From: Luzula sylvatica
Taxonomy: Eukaryota; Streptophyta; Magnoliopsida; Poales; Juncaceae
Length of the DNA stretch: 64,000 bases
Assembly: GCA_946800325.1 (NCBI GenBank)
Contig: OX326960.1
Span: 37,973,629 to 38,037,628, forward strand
Direction: 5' to 3'
Part shown: one piece after another, positions 1 through 10,401 of the stretch
How the letters are laid out: each line of letters begins with the position of its first letter
Position numbering within the stretch: the stretch's first letter is position 1
Translations under genes and position numbers: made by a program
The notes under the pieces: generated by a model
Database searches by the model: none
What the model saw: only the letters and a program-made list of their open reading frames with translations
What the model was told of the DNA's origin: nothing

Positions 1-145
1 TAAATAATGAGATCTCATTTGTCTTCCAAAGTCACTTGTGGGAGGATCACGAAATATGGGTCTTGAAGTGTTATTGGATTTAGAATCCCGAATCAATATT
101 AAGGTTATTGATTTGATAAAAGTAACATATTTCATATCAATATTG
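1..145 (+). mobile_element. Fragment of Copia-type leader sequence
   Basis: This stretch aligns by eye with the 5' internal region of the full Copia element near 49029-49160. Shared blocks include AAAGTCACTTGTGGGAGGA, AAATATGGGTCTTGA and GATTCGATAAAA-like ends, with scattered substitutions and small indels. It is non-coding. It is a diverged relative of the element further right, broken at the window edge and by the adjoining microsatellite. Confidence 0.7.
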
Positions 146-149
146 GGGG

Positions 150-239
150 TCAATTATTAATATGATTATTATTATTATGATTATTTTTATTATGATTATT
201 ATGATTATTAATATGATTATTATTATTATGATTATGATG

Positions 240-289
<50 letters not shown>

Positions 290-1001
290 GACTAATAGGA
301 TTAATATGATTATTATTAATAATAATATGATTATTATGATTATGATTATTATGATTATTATGATTATTAATATGATTACTATTATTATGATTAATTTTAT
401 TAATATTATTATGATAATTAATATGATTATTATTATTATTATTATTATTGTTATTGTTATTATTATTATAATTAATAGGATTAATATGATTATTATTAAT
501 AATAATATGATTATTATTATTAATAATATGATTATGATTGTTATGATTATTAATATGATTATTTTTATTATGATTATTAATATGATTATGATTTTTATTA
601 TGATTATTATGATTATTATGATTATTATGATTATGATTATTATTATTATGATTAATAGGATTAATATGATTATTATTAATAATAATATGATTGTTATTAA
701 TTTTATTTTGATTATTATTAATATGATTATTAATACAATTTTTATTGTTATGATTATTATGATTATGATTATTATTATTAATATGATTATAATTATTATG
801 ATTATTTTTATTATGATTATTATGATTATTATGATTATGATTATGATTATGATTATGATTATGATTATTAATATGGTTATTATTATTATTATGAATATGA
901 TTATTATTATGATTATTATGATTATTATGATTATTATTATTATTATCATGATTATTATGATTATTTTTATTTTGATTATTTTGATTATTTTGATTATTTT
1001 G

Positions 1002-1034
<33 letters not shown>
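150..1034. repeat. Long ATT/ATTATG microsatellite
   Basis: Nearly 0.9 kb made of ATT, ATG and AAT triplets, open in several frames and giving artefactual Ile/Met/Asn peptides. It is not a simple array: a block TAATAGGATTAATATGATTA followed by TTATTAATAATAATATGA recurs at 291-330, 471-510 and 651-690, exactly 180 bp apart. A 180-bp segment therefore seems to have been duplicated as a unit after the triplets formed. No gene. Confidence 0.95.
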
Positions 1035-1533
1035 AACTTTCTGTGGCGGTATTTTGATAAAACCGTCGGTGATAGGGACTGTGTGGGGACTTGGGGTGGG
1101 GTGTGTGAGTGTGTTGGGTGTGTGGGGTGGGGGGTGTCTGGGGGGGGGGGGGGGGGGTGGGTTGTGTGGTGTTGTGGGGGTGGGGGGTGTCTGTGTGGGG
1201 ACTGGGGGGTCTGGGGAGTGTTGTGGTGTGGGGGACTTGGGGATGGTCTGCAGGGTATGGGGGTTTTTTCACCGGCGGTAGATAGTTGTAGTGTTCAACG
1301 GCGGTATAGAGGGAAACCGTCGTTGTTAATATATTTTAAAAAAATTATTTTCAGTGGCGGGTTGTACATATTCGGTGGCGGTACTGCCGGTAAAAGCATA
1401 CTTTCAGTGGGGATTTTTTCTATTCAGGGACGGTACCGTCGGTGAAAGTTTTATCAGTGGGGGTACCCCCGCTGATAATTTTGCCCCCGCTGATAATTTT
1501 GCCCCGCCACTGAAAAGTCATTTTCTAGTAGTG
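1035..1533. mobile_element. CACTA (En/Spm-like) terminal region
   Basis: The reverse complement of the right edge reads CACTACTAGAAAATGACTTT, the classical CACTA-superfamily terminus, so the element ends at 1533. Inside are G-rich subterminal repeats of the form GGCGGT..ACCGTC and CAGTGGCGG on both strands, as CACTA ends carry, plus a run of 17 G at 1141-1157. The opposite terminus was not found to the left, so this is a truncated end. A 3-bp target duplication could not be tested. Confidence 0.7.
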
Positions 1534-1723
1534 AACATATAAGGCATTTCAAGACTTAATTATTATGCAGAGATTTATGTGATATAATCTAATTACATCA
1601 ATGGGCAATTTTATCATGATGAGTGAACACAATTATTAATGATTAAAATCAATATTAAAATTTCCAAAAAAATTATACTGTCCGTCGCGACTGACACTAT
1701 ATCCGTCAAGACGCAAGTGTACT

Positions 1724-2345
1724 GTCCGTCATGACGCACAACATGTTGCGTCACGACGGACCATGCCCATCAAACCTACTGGTTGGACTAGTCTTGACTT
1801 CCGTAATGACGCATAATCCAGTGCGTCACAACGGACTTCACTAGTCCGTCACAACGCCAGATAGTGCGTCATGACAGACAATACAAAACAATTTTGTTGT
1901 CCAATCCAGGGCTAATTCGAGGGTATCCGTCATGACGTATAACTGTGCATCACAACATACTCCATCGGTCCGTCACAACGCACAACAGTGCGTCACGACG
2001 GACTATGCAAAATAATTTTGCTCGATTTTCATGGGCTAATTCAAGTCCTCCGTCATGACGCACATAGTGTGCGTCGCAACCGACTGCAATAATCCGCCAC
2101 AACGCAACATCTTGCGTCATGACGGACTGTACAAAATATTTTTGTACCAAGTTCCGGAGACTTTTCGTGCAACTTTCGTCACGACGGACCAAAATTGTCT
2201 GTCCTGACGGAGATAATTTACACAGTCTGTCATGATGCACAACAAGTTGCATCATGACGGACCATTAAAACGTCTCATGCTCAACTCTTGGACTGCACGA
2301 TACACGGTGTCCGTCACGACGGACAAGCAGTCCGTGATGACGGAC
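1724..2345. repeat. Cluster of about nine 34-38 nt inverted-repeat hairpins
   Basis: Imperfect inverted repeats with arms of about 15 nt (GTCCGTCATGACGCA and its complement) and loops of 4-8 nt lie at 1724-1761, 1800-1835, 1844-1879, 1926-1960 (weak), 1968-2003, 2049-2083, 2093-2126, 2225-2262 and 2309-2345. Differences between copies are mostly C/T and G/A. The array lies in what would be the leader of a minus-strand Copia relative, whose primer site is at 2586-2598. Single copies occur at 3181-3200, and further pairs at 3883-3911 and 3946-3982. Confidence 0.85.
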
Positions 2346-2585
2346 TGGCTCTGAATACCTGTTTTGACAGTGAATTTTGCTGAAAATTAAATCGTTTAAA
2401 AAACGATTAATCGTGAATCTCTTTCATGATTACTTCTAGATGCTTTTTATCATCATATGATCAAACTCTAGTAAGTTTTTCATGATCCTAATTTTTTATA
2501 ACTATATGAATTATGTCCTAATTTCTACATGAATTTCCGAATAACTTTTATCCGGATTTGATTCGACTCTCAAATCGTGAAGTTG

Positions 2586-3237
2586 GCTCTGATACCACTG
2601 TTGGGTATCAGTGTCGCTACCGAGCCTCGCGCAACGGATTGAGAGTCCCGATCCGACCCGATCCCGAGGACCACGTCACCGATCCGAGAGCACAAATCAT
2701 AAACTACGTGCAACAATGAATATAACTATTATATACATAGAATCATACCATGTGAAATTAATCACGGAGTTGGGTTGATTCACTCGTAGTTGCTGCTTGC
2801 TCTGATTCCGATAACACGCACGTCCCATGCCAGCACGATTCGACACCTTGCTCGAAGCTCCGATTTGTCGAATACAACCGGATTGGTTTCCGGCTTGTCC
2901 TTCAACCTAGCTTGAACTTGCTCCCGTTAGATCACAGCAAAGGCTTCAACTGAAACCACTCTACCCGTATCCCCCGTGAGCCTCGTCTCTCGGTTACGCG
3001 CGACTCTCCTAAAATCGCCGTAAACTTGCTCAAGATCTAATCTCTTTTTCTCTCTTTGTAACTTGTCTCACAAGAATATTTATGTCAAAAGATGAACCAG
3101 TGAGAGAGGAATGACAAGCCACCATTGAGAATTAATGAGTATCTTAAGAAAAACTGTCAATCCAGAATTTGGATCATCGTCCGTCATGACGCACTAGTCA
3201 CGATTATTGATTTACCCGTTATCTTCATGGTCCTTCA
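2586..3237 (-). repeat. Copia-type LTR with primer-binding site, minus strand
   Basis: On the minus strand the sequence TGGTATCAGAGCC (complement of 2586-2598, plus 1-2 bases) is the initiator-Met-tRNA primer site typical of plant Copia elements. The LTR 3' end therefore starts at 2599 with TGTTGGG and runs rightward through U5 (2599-3060), a TATA-like stretch near 3085 and a U3 containing a hairpin unit at 3181. U5 matches the reverse complement of 4330-4600, so the two LTRs are inverted. A younger solo LTR interrupts the block after 3237. Confidence 0.75.
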
Positions 3238-3863
3238 TGAAAAAAAATATGGCTTAAGAATTAACTTGGAAGAATTTATATAAATAGGCAAATCTGCAGT
3301 CAGAATTGAACCCGTTCAGAATTATGGGTTTTAACCTAATTTCAGATAATTAATATTTAATCTAATTTCGGGCCCATTCAGATAATTAGGGTTTTAACCT
3401 AATTTCGGCCCAATCCGAAAGCTAGGGTTTTAACCTAATTTTTGCCTATATATATATTCTGATTTCAACTTTCTCTCTCTTCGAGGCTGCCATTTTTCTG
3501 ACCTAATTCTGGCCGCCGAAATTCTTCTTTCTCCCACATAATTTCAAAGTGAGATCCAGAGAGAAATAGAAGAGAGATCTGAGCAATCTGTTGAGAGAAA
3601 TAATCGTGACGTCGACTAGAACGGTGTTGGCGGTTCCGATCGGACGAATATCAAGGTGGACACGAGTATAGGGACTGCACGAGCAATCCTTGGAAAAGGT
3701 TCAATAACTTGGAGAAGAAGGCATCACGTACTAACTTGTACGAGGTAAATTCTGAATAACTCTTCCTTTTTCGTGGTTTTTCGAACGTGATCCAGGTAGA
3801 ATTAGGTTATACATGCGAAATAATTCCGCTGCAAACCTCTAAATTCGTGTGTATAATCCTACA
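3238..3863 (+). mobile_element. Solo LTR, 626 bp, TSD CTTCA
   Basis: It begins TGAAAAAAAATATGG and ends ATAATCCTACA, and is flanked on both sides by the 5-bp direct repeat CTTCA (3233-3237 and 3864-3868). Typical LTR features are a TATA-like box near 3448 (CCTATATATATA), a pyrimidine-rich start region after it, and a 3' end of the kind seen in plant Copia LTRs (TTTTTCGAACGTGATCC, ATTCCGCTGCA). Local repeats of TAGGGTTTTAACCTAATTT lie in the U3 part. It sits inside an older LTR relic. Confidence 0.85.
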
Positions 3864-3868
3864 CTTCA

Positions 3869-4096
3869 TGACACACCTCAGTCATGACGGACAACTAGTC
3901 TGTCATGACTCAATACTCAAAGATTGGTACACATAAACACTTTTGGTCCGTCACGACGGACCAACCAGTCCGTCATGACGGATTGTGTATAATTATGTGT
4001 ATTCTGTCAGAAAACTTTTCTGGTCCGACGGACCACCAGTCCGTTTTAACTATAAGAATCTCATTATTTATTTGCATAGTTCATTCATATCATTAT

Positions 4097-4182
<86 letters not shown>

Positions 4183-4600
4183 CTACTATATTTCGAGAAG
4201 TGAGTCTTGGGCGATATTCGCGAGAAATCGAGCGACTGAAAGGATATGTATTAAGATGAACACGAAATTATTAATGTGTATATTTGATACACATATGTAT
4301 ATTGGATATACATAATTAAATTGATAAGAAACGATTTTATGTAAGGTGAATCGCACGGGCGTGGGACGTGCGTGTCGCCGGAATCGAAGCGGACAAGAGC
4401 AAAACAACTACGCAGTCAACCCGTCTCTGTGATCAATTTCACGCGGTATGATTCTCTATGAATTAAGAGTTAATTTCATAAGTAGTTGCATGTAGTTTAT
4501 GATTTGTACTTTCGGATCGGTGACGTGGTCCTCGGGATCGGGTCGGACCGAGCCTCACAATCCGATGTGCGGGGCTCGGTAGTGACGACAAAACCCAACA
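3869..4600 (+). repeat. Inverted partner LTR relic, ends CCCAACA
   Basis: The right 270 bp (4330-4600) are the reverse complement of 2599-2860 with scattered differences; shared words include GGTGACGTGGTCCTCGGGAT. The unit carries hairpin palindromes at 3883-3911 and 3946-3982 and a CT/CG microsatellite. The segment near 4290-4330 also resembles the U3 end of the solo LTR at 6430-6480. No primer site follows 4600, so this is not the 5' LTR of an intact element. Confidence 0.65.
4101..4182. repeat. (CT)n(CG)n compound microsatellite
   Basis: About 33 CT units are followed directly by about 8 CG units. The CG part is an alternating purine-pyrimidine tract of a kind able to adopt Z-form DNA. 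Confidence 0.97.
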
Positions 4601-5191
4601 TCTTGCACCCGTAGTACACCATTAATTTGGTGATGTATGGTTCAAACTCTTCCTTCCGTGCACACTATATTGAAACGAGATCCTAGATCACGGGAATCCC
4701 GCATGTCCGTTGATCATGTATGGTACATGAGTGCGAGAATTACCCAACATTGACTCCATTAGATACAACGTAGTGTGTAATAGGTTAAGGAAAGTGTTCT
4801 AATTTACAGTTAGTTAACTATGAGAATAGTAGTTTGTTGTATGAAGCGATTCCTGCATTTTGTAAAACTCTTGTTCAGTTAGTGATGAGATTTCCATTTG
4901 GTCGGAAACGTAGGCATACTTGCGAACGCAAGAATCTCGCTCATAAGTTGATGCCGAACTTTGTAAACATATAGTGTGTTCTTGATCGCATAATTTCCCT
5001 ACATTTCGGTAACACAATATCACTCCTTACTCTTTATTTTTGCTTTTATTTCTTAAACCTAACCTGTTTAGATAATTACTTTACATTTTCGCATAAATAA
5101 TCTAGGACAAGTATTTTTTTTTAATCATAATTATTAGATAAACCAAAAAATACCTATTCCCTCTTCCTCCTTCTAGGTCATCTTGGACCAA
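4601..5191. other. Unassigned stretch
   Basis: No convincing gene or element was seen. One 69-codon open frame on the minus strand (4814-5023) has no recognised motif and no supporting context. Confidence 0.5.
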
Positions 5192-5213
5192 CAAACAATA
5201 TTGATTCTAATCA

Positions 5214-5347
5214 ACGGTCTCATGATTTAGTGGTGAGGTGTTTCGCACAAGATATCATAGGTCATGGATTCGAGTCCCGTTGGTATTATCAGTAAAAATA
5301 TGAAACCAAACATGTCCACGATTCGTGGATTATGTTTCTTTCAAAAT
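5214..5347 (+). mobile_element. tRNA-derived SINE with ~21 bp TSD
   Basis: The head has an A-box-like TAGTGGTGAGG near 5228 and a B-box-like GGATTCGAGTCCC near 5268, the two internal Pol III promoter parts of tRNA-derived SINEs. The unit is flanked by the imperfect direct repeat AAACAATATTGATTCTAATC at 5192 and AAACAATATTTGATTCTACC at 5348. The tail is T-rich. The cloverleaf is incomplete, so it is a SINE rather than a tRNA gene. Confidence 0.7.
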
Positions 5348-5402
5348 AAACAATATTTGATTCTACCAATGATATTTTTCTATGTGATTAACAGACAATA
5401 AG

Positions 5403-6567
5403 TGTTGGGAATTCACCCGACCCCGGACCCGCGCAGCGGATATGTAGGCCCGGTCCGGTTCCCAAAATCCAAGATCACGCCATGACTCGAGGGTACGATG
5501 CAATAGAAGGATAGACGATTACCAGCGTGAAATTGATCACGCACGATGGGTTGATCGCTCGCATCCTTTCCTTCTCCGGTGTCACGTTGGTGACTAGCCC
5601 GTGCGTCCCATACCACACGTCTCCCACCGTCTTGACACGCCTCCGGTTGTCTTTCGTGCGTCCCACGTCCACACTCTTCCACAGCCAACAGTTTTGCTCC
5701 TTCGGTTTGATCACAATCGGAGAGCCACAAGTGTCGCTCCTCTACTTGTATCCACCGTGAGTCGGAGTTCGTCGGTCGCGGATGCAACTGCCTAGACGCT
5801 GCACCGGCGAACTTGCTTGATTAGATCGATTCTCTACACCGAGAAAAACTCTTTTCTCGGTTTTCTCTCTTCGCACTCTTTCGCTCTCTAGAAAGATGTC
5901 TCTCTATATTTCTGGAATATTCTGAATAATACCATAGATTGGTCTGAATGATCTGGTCTTGAGAGAGAGAGATAAACATCCTATTTATATCACATAGGAT
6001 AAGGATGGGCCAAAATGTATGTATATCTCATATACACCTTTTCAGACATAAAACTGCAGACACCTTTTCAGTATTCTGTTGAAACGAAAATATCAAATCA
6101 TTCCAACCGACTTTAAACATTCACGAAAGTTCTAGATAATCTTATTATCTTTCCAACCCAATTAGATCTGGCCCAATTGGAGTTCGGATACGAAAGTTAC
6201 GGACGTTTTACTAACTGTATGTCAAACGGTCGCACCCTTAATTCGGTATTCCATTACAACGACACTGATACGTCGTTCAAATGAAAAATATTTCTACATG
6301 AAAGTTCTATATAATCTCATTATCTATCTAACCAAATTTGAACCATTCAAATCGGAGTTTCCTACTGAAAGTTATGTCTGTTTTACTAAAACGGCTTAAA
6401 CTGAATTTTCTGATTTTCTTAATAAAAACCGTTTCTTATCAATTTAACCATGTATATCCAATATATATATGTGCATCTAATATACACATTATTTATGCCC
6501 ACGAACGCGTACGTTCGTTTATCCTTGTGTACAATTTTACGGTTGATCCGAAACTGTATTTCCTTCA
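5403..6567 (-). mobile_element. Solo Copia LTR, 1165 bp, TSD ATAAG
   Basis: On the minus strand it begins TGAAGGAAATACAGTTTCGG and ends CCCAACA, matching the LTRs at 46489 and 53885 along most of its length (shared U5 words such as GTGAAATTGATCACGC). It is flanked by perfect 5-bp repeats ATAAG (5398-5402 and 6568-6572). No internal region is present, so it is a solo LTR left by unequal recombination. It is about 145 bp longer than the LTRs of the full element, so a related subfamily. Confidence 0.9.
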
Positions 6568-6572
6568 ATAAG

Positions 6573-7588
6573 ATCAAAATAACGGAAGTTCACACATATC
6601 AAAAGATTGAGTACGGCTCGATAGTATAAACAACAATGATAAAATAAGAACGCAATTCATGGAATACGAGAAGATATGTCGAGATGCGAAATGACGCGAA
6701 GACAAAAACAGGACAACACAAGAATACACGAAGAACTTGGATATTCATGAAAATCAAATTTCAAAAAATTAACGAGTTAGTTCTTCGAAAAACATCCCTA
6801 AACCCTAAACTCGTAGGTTATCCCTTAATTCATCTTGTTTTTAGTTGAGTTCAAACACAAACTTATAAATTAATTAAACTCATATTATACACATTCTGTG
6901 CAGCAACGAACACCTCCGTTCCTAAACATAATAACTTACATTTTAACAAATTCATTTTCATTCAGAAAGCAAGTGTACGTAAAACAAATTAAAATTTTAC
7001 ATTGGAGTTGTGGGTCTCTTTCGTTGTTTAACAAACACACTTCGTTAGGGAATGAAAGAGCTTCTGTCCGAACGAAATCCTTCCGTTTCAGAACGGATGT
7101 ATATGTTAAATGAACCAAAACTTCACAAAAAGTTTTTGTATCAATTCGTTCATTAACGTTCAAATTCGTTAACGGACGAAAGAGTATACGAATTTATTTG
7201 ATTTATTCGTTACTGACATCAATTTTTTGTATGATGTCGATGTGACTCGAACTAACAACAATTTCAACATATAATTTTATTGTGTCAAACACTCAAAAAA
7301 CTGGACCACAACATCATTGACAATATATTTATTATAATATAAATAATTTAAATTATAATAATATTACAATGTATTATAATTATTGTTAGTATATTATTAC
7401 GTCATGCATGTCTGTTTGCCGGTATTTGCCATTTTAAGATTTTGGGAAATTGATTATTCTGAATATTAAAGGAAGAAATAGATAAGGACAAATTTTAAAT
7501 CTTATTTTCTTAGAAATGATAGTTCTCTCCAAATTTTATTGATCCAAACAATAAAGGGTGAAAATCCGTCAATAACAACAAATGGTGA
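6573..7588. other. Non-coding stretch
   Basis: AT-rich DNA without a supported gene. Short GTTCG/CGAAC words at 6900-7200 recall the subterminal sequence of the hAT-like MITEs further right, but no ends could be fixed. Confidence 0.5.
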
Positions 7589-8062
7589 AAGTGTTCATTC
7601 GCAAATCGAATAGAATAATACCAAATCGATTTAAACCAAACCATACCAAATCGATTCAAATGTTTTTATATGATTAAAAATCGAACCGAATAAATCGAAA
7701 TGTTATTCGGTGTATTCGGTTGAACCAAATAAGAAACATTATGGTTTTAAAATAAAACAAAATTAATAAAAACATTTATATTTTATTTTTCAAAAAATAT
7801 AAATACATATTGTAAAATATAATTATATTATTTTATATGATTATTACATCATTTTTTTTATATTTTAACATTAACATTTTAAAAAAATATGAAAAAAGAT
7901 ATTATTTGGTTGGTTCGGTTTAATTGGTTTTCAGAACTCTATAACCGATCGGATCCAAATAAACCGAACAATATCCAATATCATTTTTTGAACCGAACCG
8001 AACCGAATAAACCGAAAAACCGAACTGATTAAACCGCATCATATTGGTTGACCACCCCTAGA
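7589..8062. mobile_element. hAT-like MITE rich in GGTTCGGTT/AACCGAACC
   Basis: Left part GTGTTCATTCG and right part TTGGTTGACCACCCCTA give degenerate terminal inverted repeats of the AGGGGTG type. Both flanks carry opposite-strand AACCGAA/TTCGGTT words around an AT-rich core. The 8-bp target duplication could not be verified. Confidence 0.5.
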
Positions 8063-10175
8063 CCCTAGTAAGCTCAGGACTCAATATTTTTTCTCTCTCT
8101 CCGTGAGTCCGTGACCATACTAAACGGTCCAGATCCGTCATTGTTGGATGACAAAAGAAAATTTGAAATTTTACAGTTTCTCAAATCTTAAATTGAGAAG
8201 TTAGCTATTTGATTAGAACACAAATTATCAAACTGATCTCTCAATCCAGTTCATATTTTTATTTTTCTTCATAATTTTTGTTCGTCTATAATATGATTTT
8301 ATTATTTGATAAATTGTTAACCGCGGATGAATTATGGATGTAGTACACATTAACAAATAATTATATATTTATATTATTAGGATGATACTCATGCTAGTAT
8401 GTTAATTATGTTCTTCATTGTAATAATACAAAATAAACATTTGTATGATAATATAGATAATATCATTTCAAACTAAAATTATTTGAAGTCATTTATTTAT
8501 GATTATGTTTTATAATTATTTTAATTTATGATAGCAAAAAACTTAATTTTTTGTATCAAATGTTACATTATATATTAATATCTAAGTTATAATACAATTT
8601 TAAGAAAAAATATAACAACAAATAATATATCATTGTTATTCGTAATATTTCTTGCAATATAAAATATAAAATTAATGAACCATACGACATATGCAATAAC
8701 ACGTCATTAATTATATAGTACTGGCAATTTTTTATTGAATCAAAATAGATTGCAAATATTAAATAATATCAAACTTAATGATGAAAGTAATTTAATAAAT
8801 AATATCAAAATTTAATTTAGCATAAATATAACAATATATTAGTATTCAATAGATACATATAATTTCAAGAAGTTCAGATATACTATTTTGTTAAAACTAT
8901 TTGAGCAAAAACACAATATAATCTACTTAGTATTATATGAGATTCTTATAATTGTAATTTTACATAAATAAATTAGAATACTTAAAAGTTAGTACGTAAA
9001 TATATATTTTGGGTTTTATTTTATTACATAATATATTTATAAATTCAAATTAGGGAAAACGATATGTATGAACTACTTTAATATGAATGTCAAAATAAAA
9101 TGAAAAATGAAACAAATATATTTATGGATTTCTAAAATTAAAGTTCTAAAAATAATAATAATAATAATATATGTTTCATGTTTTATAATAGTATATATTA
9201 ATTTATTAATATGTTTGTATAAACTTTTGACATTTCATTGCATTCATATTTAATTAGGAAATTTATCGTGAATTGATAAATAATTGAATAAAATTAGTTT
9301 AACGTGAACATATCCAATAATAATAGTACACGACATTAATATATAATTATATGATATTCTTAGAATGGCTAAAACATGTTGTAAACTAATAAACACGTAA
9401 ATATCTACAAAAAATTATGATTATAAAATTTCAATAATTAATCAATGATCTTAAAATTTTGTACGTATTATAATTTAACAGTTGAAATGAAAATGATATC
9501 GTGACACACGTGACAGATAATACAATTGTGATAATTTGGATATAAGATATTTTGCTGTAATATCACCGTAATCAATTTATTCCTCCTTGCATAATCATAC
9601 GATGAATTAATCACTCAAATAAATTTTTTTATGAATTAATCAAAAGAATCCATTACTTTAGATTATCAACCTTTGATTGTTTCATCAGGTATTCTATTCT
9701 AGTATATTGAGTCATTGACAACTTTGATTGTTTCATCAGGTATTCTATTCTAGTAGTATATATTGACAACTTCAATTACTAATAAAAAGAAATACAAAGA
9801 AAAACGACGGCTCGGTCGTACATATTACTTGATTGAGTCCCAACTGAAATAAATAAAATAAAAACTCACTGCCGACTGCCGAGTCTAAAGTCTTACAGAC
9901 CACCTCAAATTGAATTCTTGAACTCGTATCCCTCTAGAAATTCAATAACTATATAATATATAATTTGACCAAAGGTCCTTTCAACAAAAAGCAAAAAAAC
10001 TAATATCTAAATAAACTTAATATAAACGAACAGCAAACAGCGTTGTCTCCATTGACGACGAGCCACACGCAGTTAATTTCGTGGGCAAGCTAACTGTTGA
10101 CAGCCTTCGTAACGCGAATTCAACACACCGGCCTTACCAGATTTGGACTCACGGTAACCTGTTCCTCCATACCCT
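8063..10175. other. AT-rich intergenic region
   Basis: No gene was seen over 2.1 kb. A tandem duplication of 51 bp period (CTTTGATTGTTTCATCAGGT) lies at 9671-9760. The right part is presumably upstream sequence of the phosphatase gene; no confident TATA box was assigned. Confidence 0.6.
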
Positions 10176-10401
10176 TTGAACATACTTCTTAACTTATCCT
10201 TCATAAATTTAATTAATAATTTTGTGTTCGCTTTATATAACTCTTATAATGTTCTAGAGGAACTTCTGAACGGTGAAATAGCTTTTATAAATATTCGCCC
10301 CCGTCAACGAAAGACACACCGCATAAACATCGAACAAAATAATAAACAGGAGAAAACGATAAGAAAGGAAAAAGGAAACTAAAGGCAGTAAGGTTATTTT
10401 C

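Noticed and set aside
1141..1157. G-run as a special structure (quadruplex)
   Set aside because: A G-run within CACTA subterminal sequence and prone to assembly error; no further support.
137..1445. Long open frames on both strands with Ile/Met/Asn runs
   Set aside because: They arise from the ATT microsatellite having no stop codon in some frames; composition is not protein-like.
1724..2345. Palindromic repeats considered as CRISPR
   Set aside because: Repeats vary, spacing is irregular, and the context is a plant LTR element.
3905..4315. 136-codon frame with Leu-Ser repeats
   Set aside because: Translation of the CT/CG microsatellite inside an LTR relic.
5214..5290. Possible tRNA gene
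   Set aside because: A and B boxes are present, but no full cloverleaf can be drawn, and long direct repeats mark it as a SINE.
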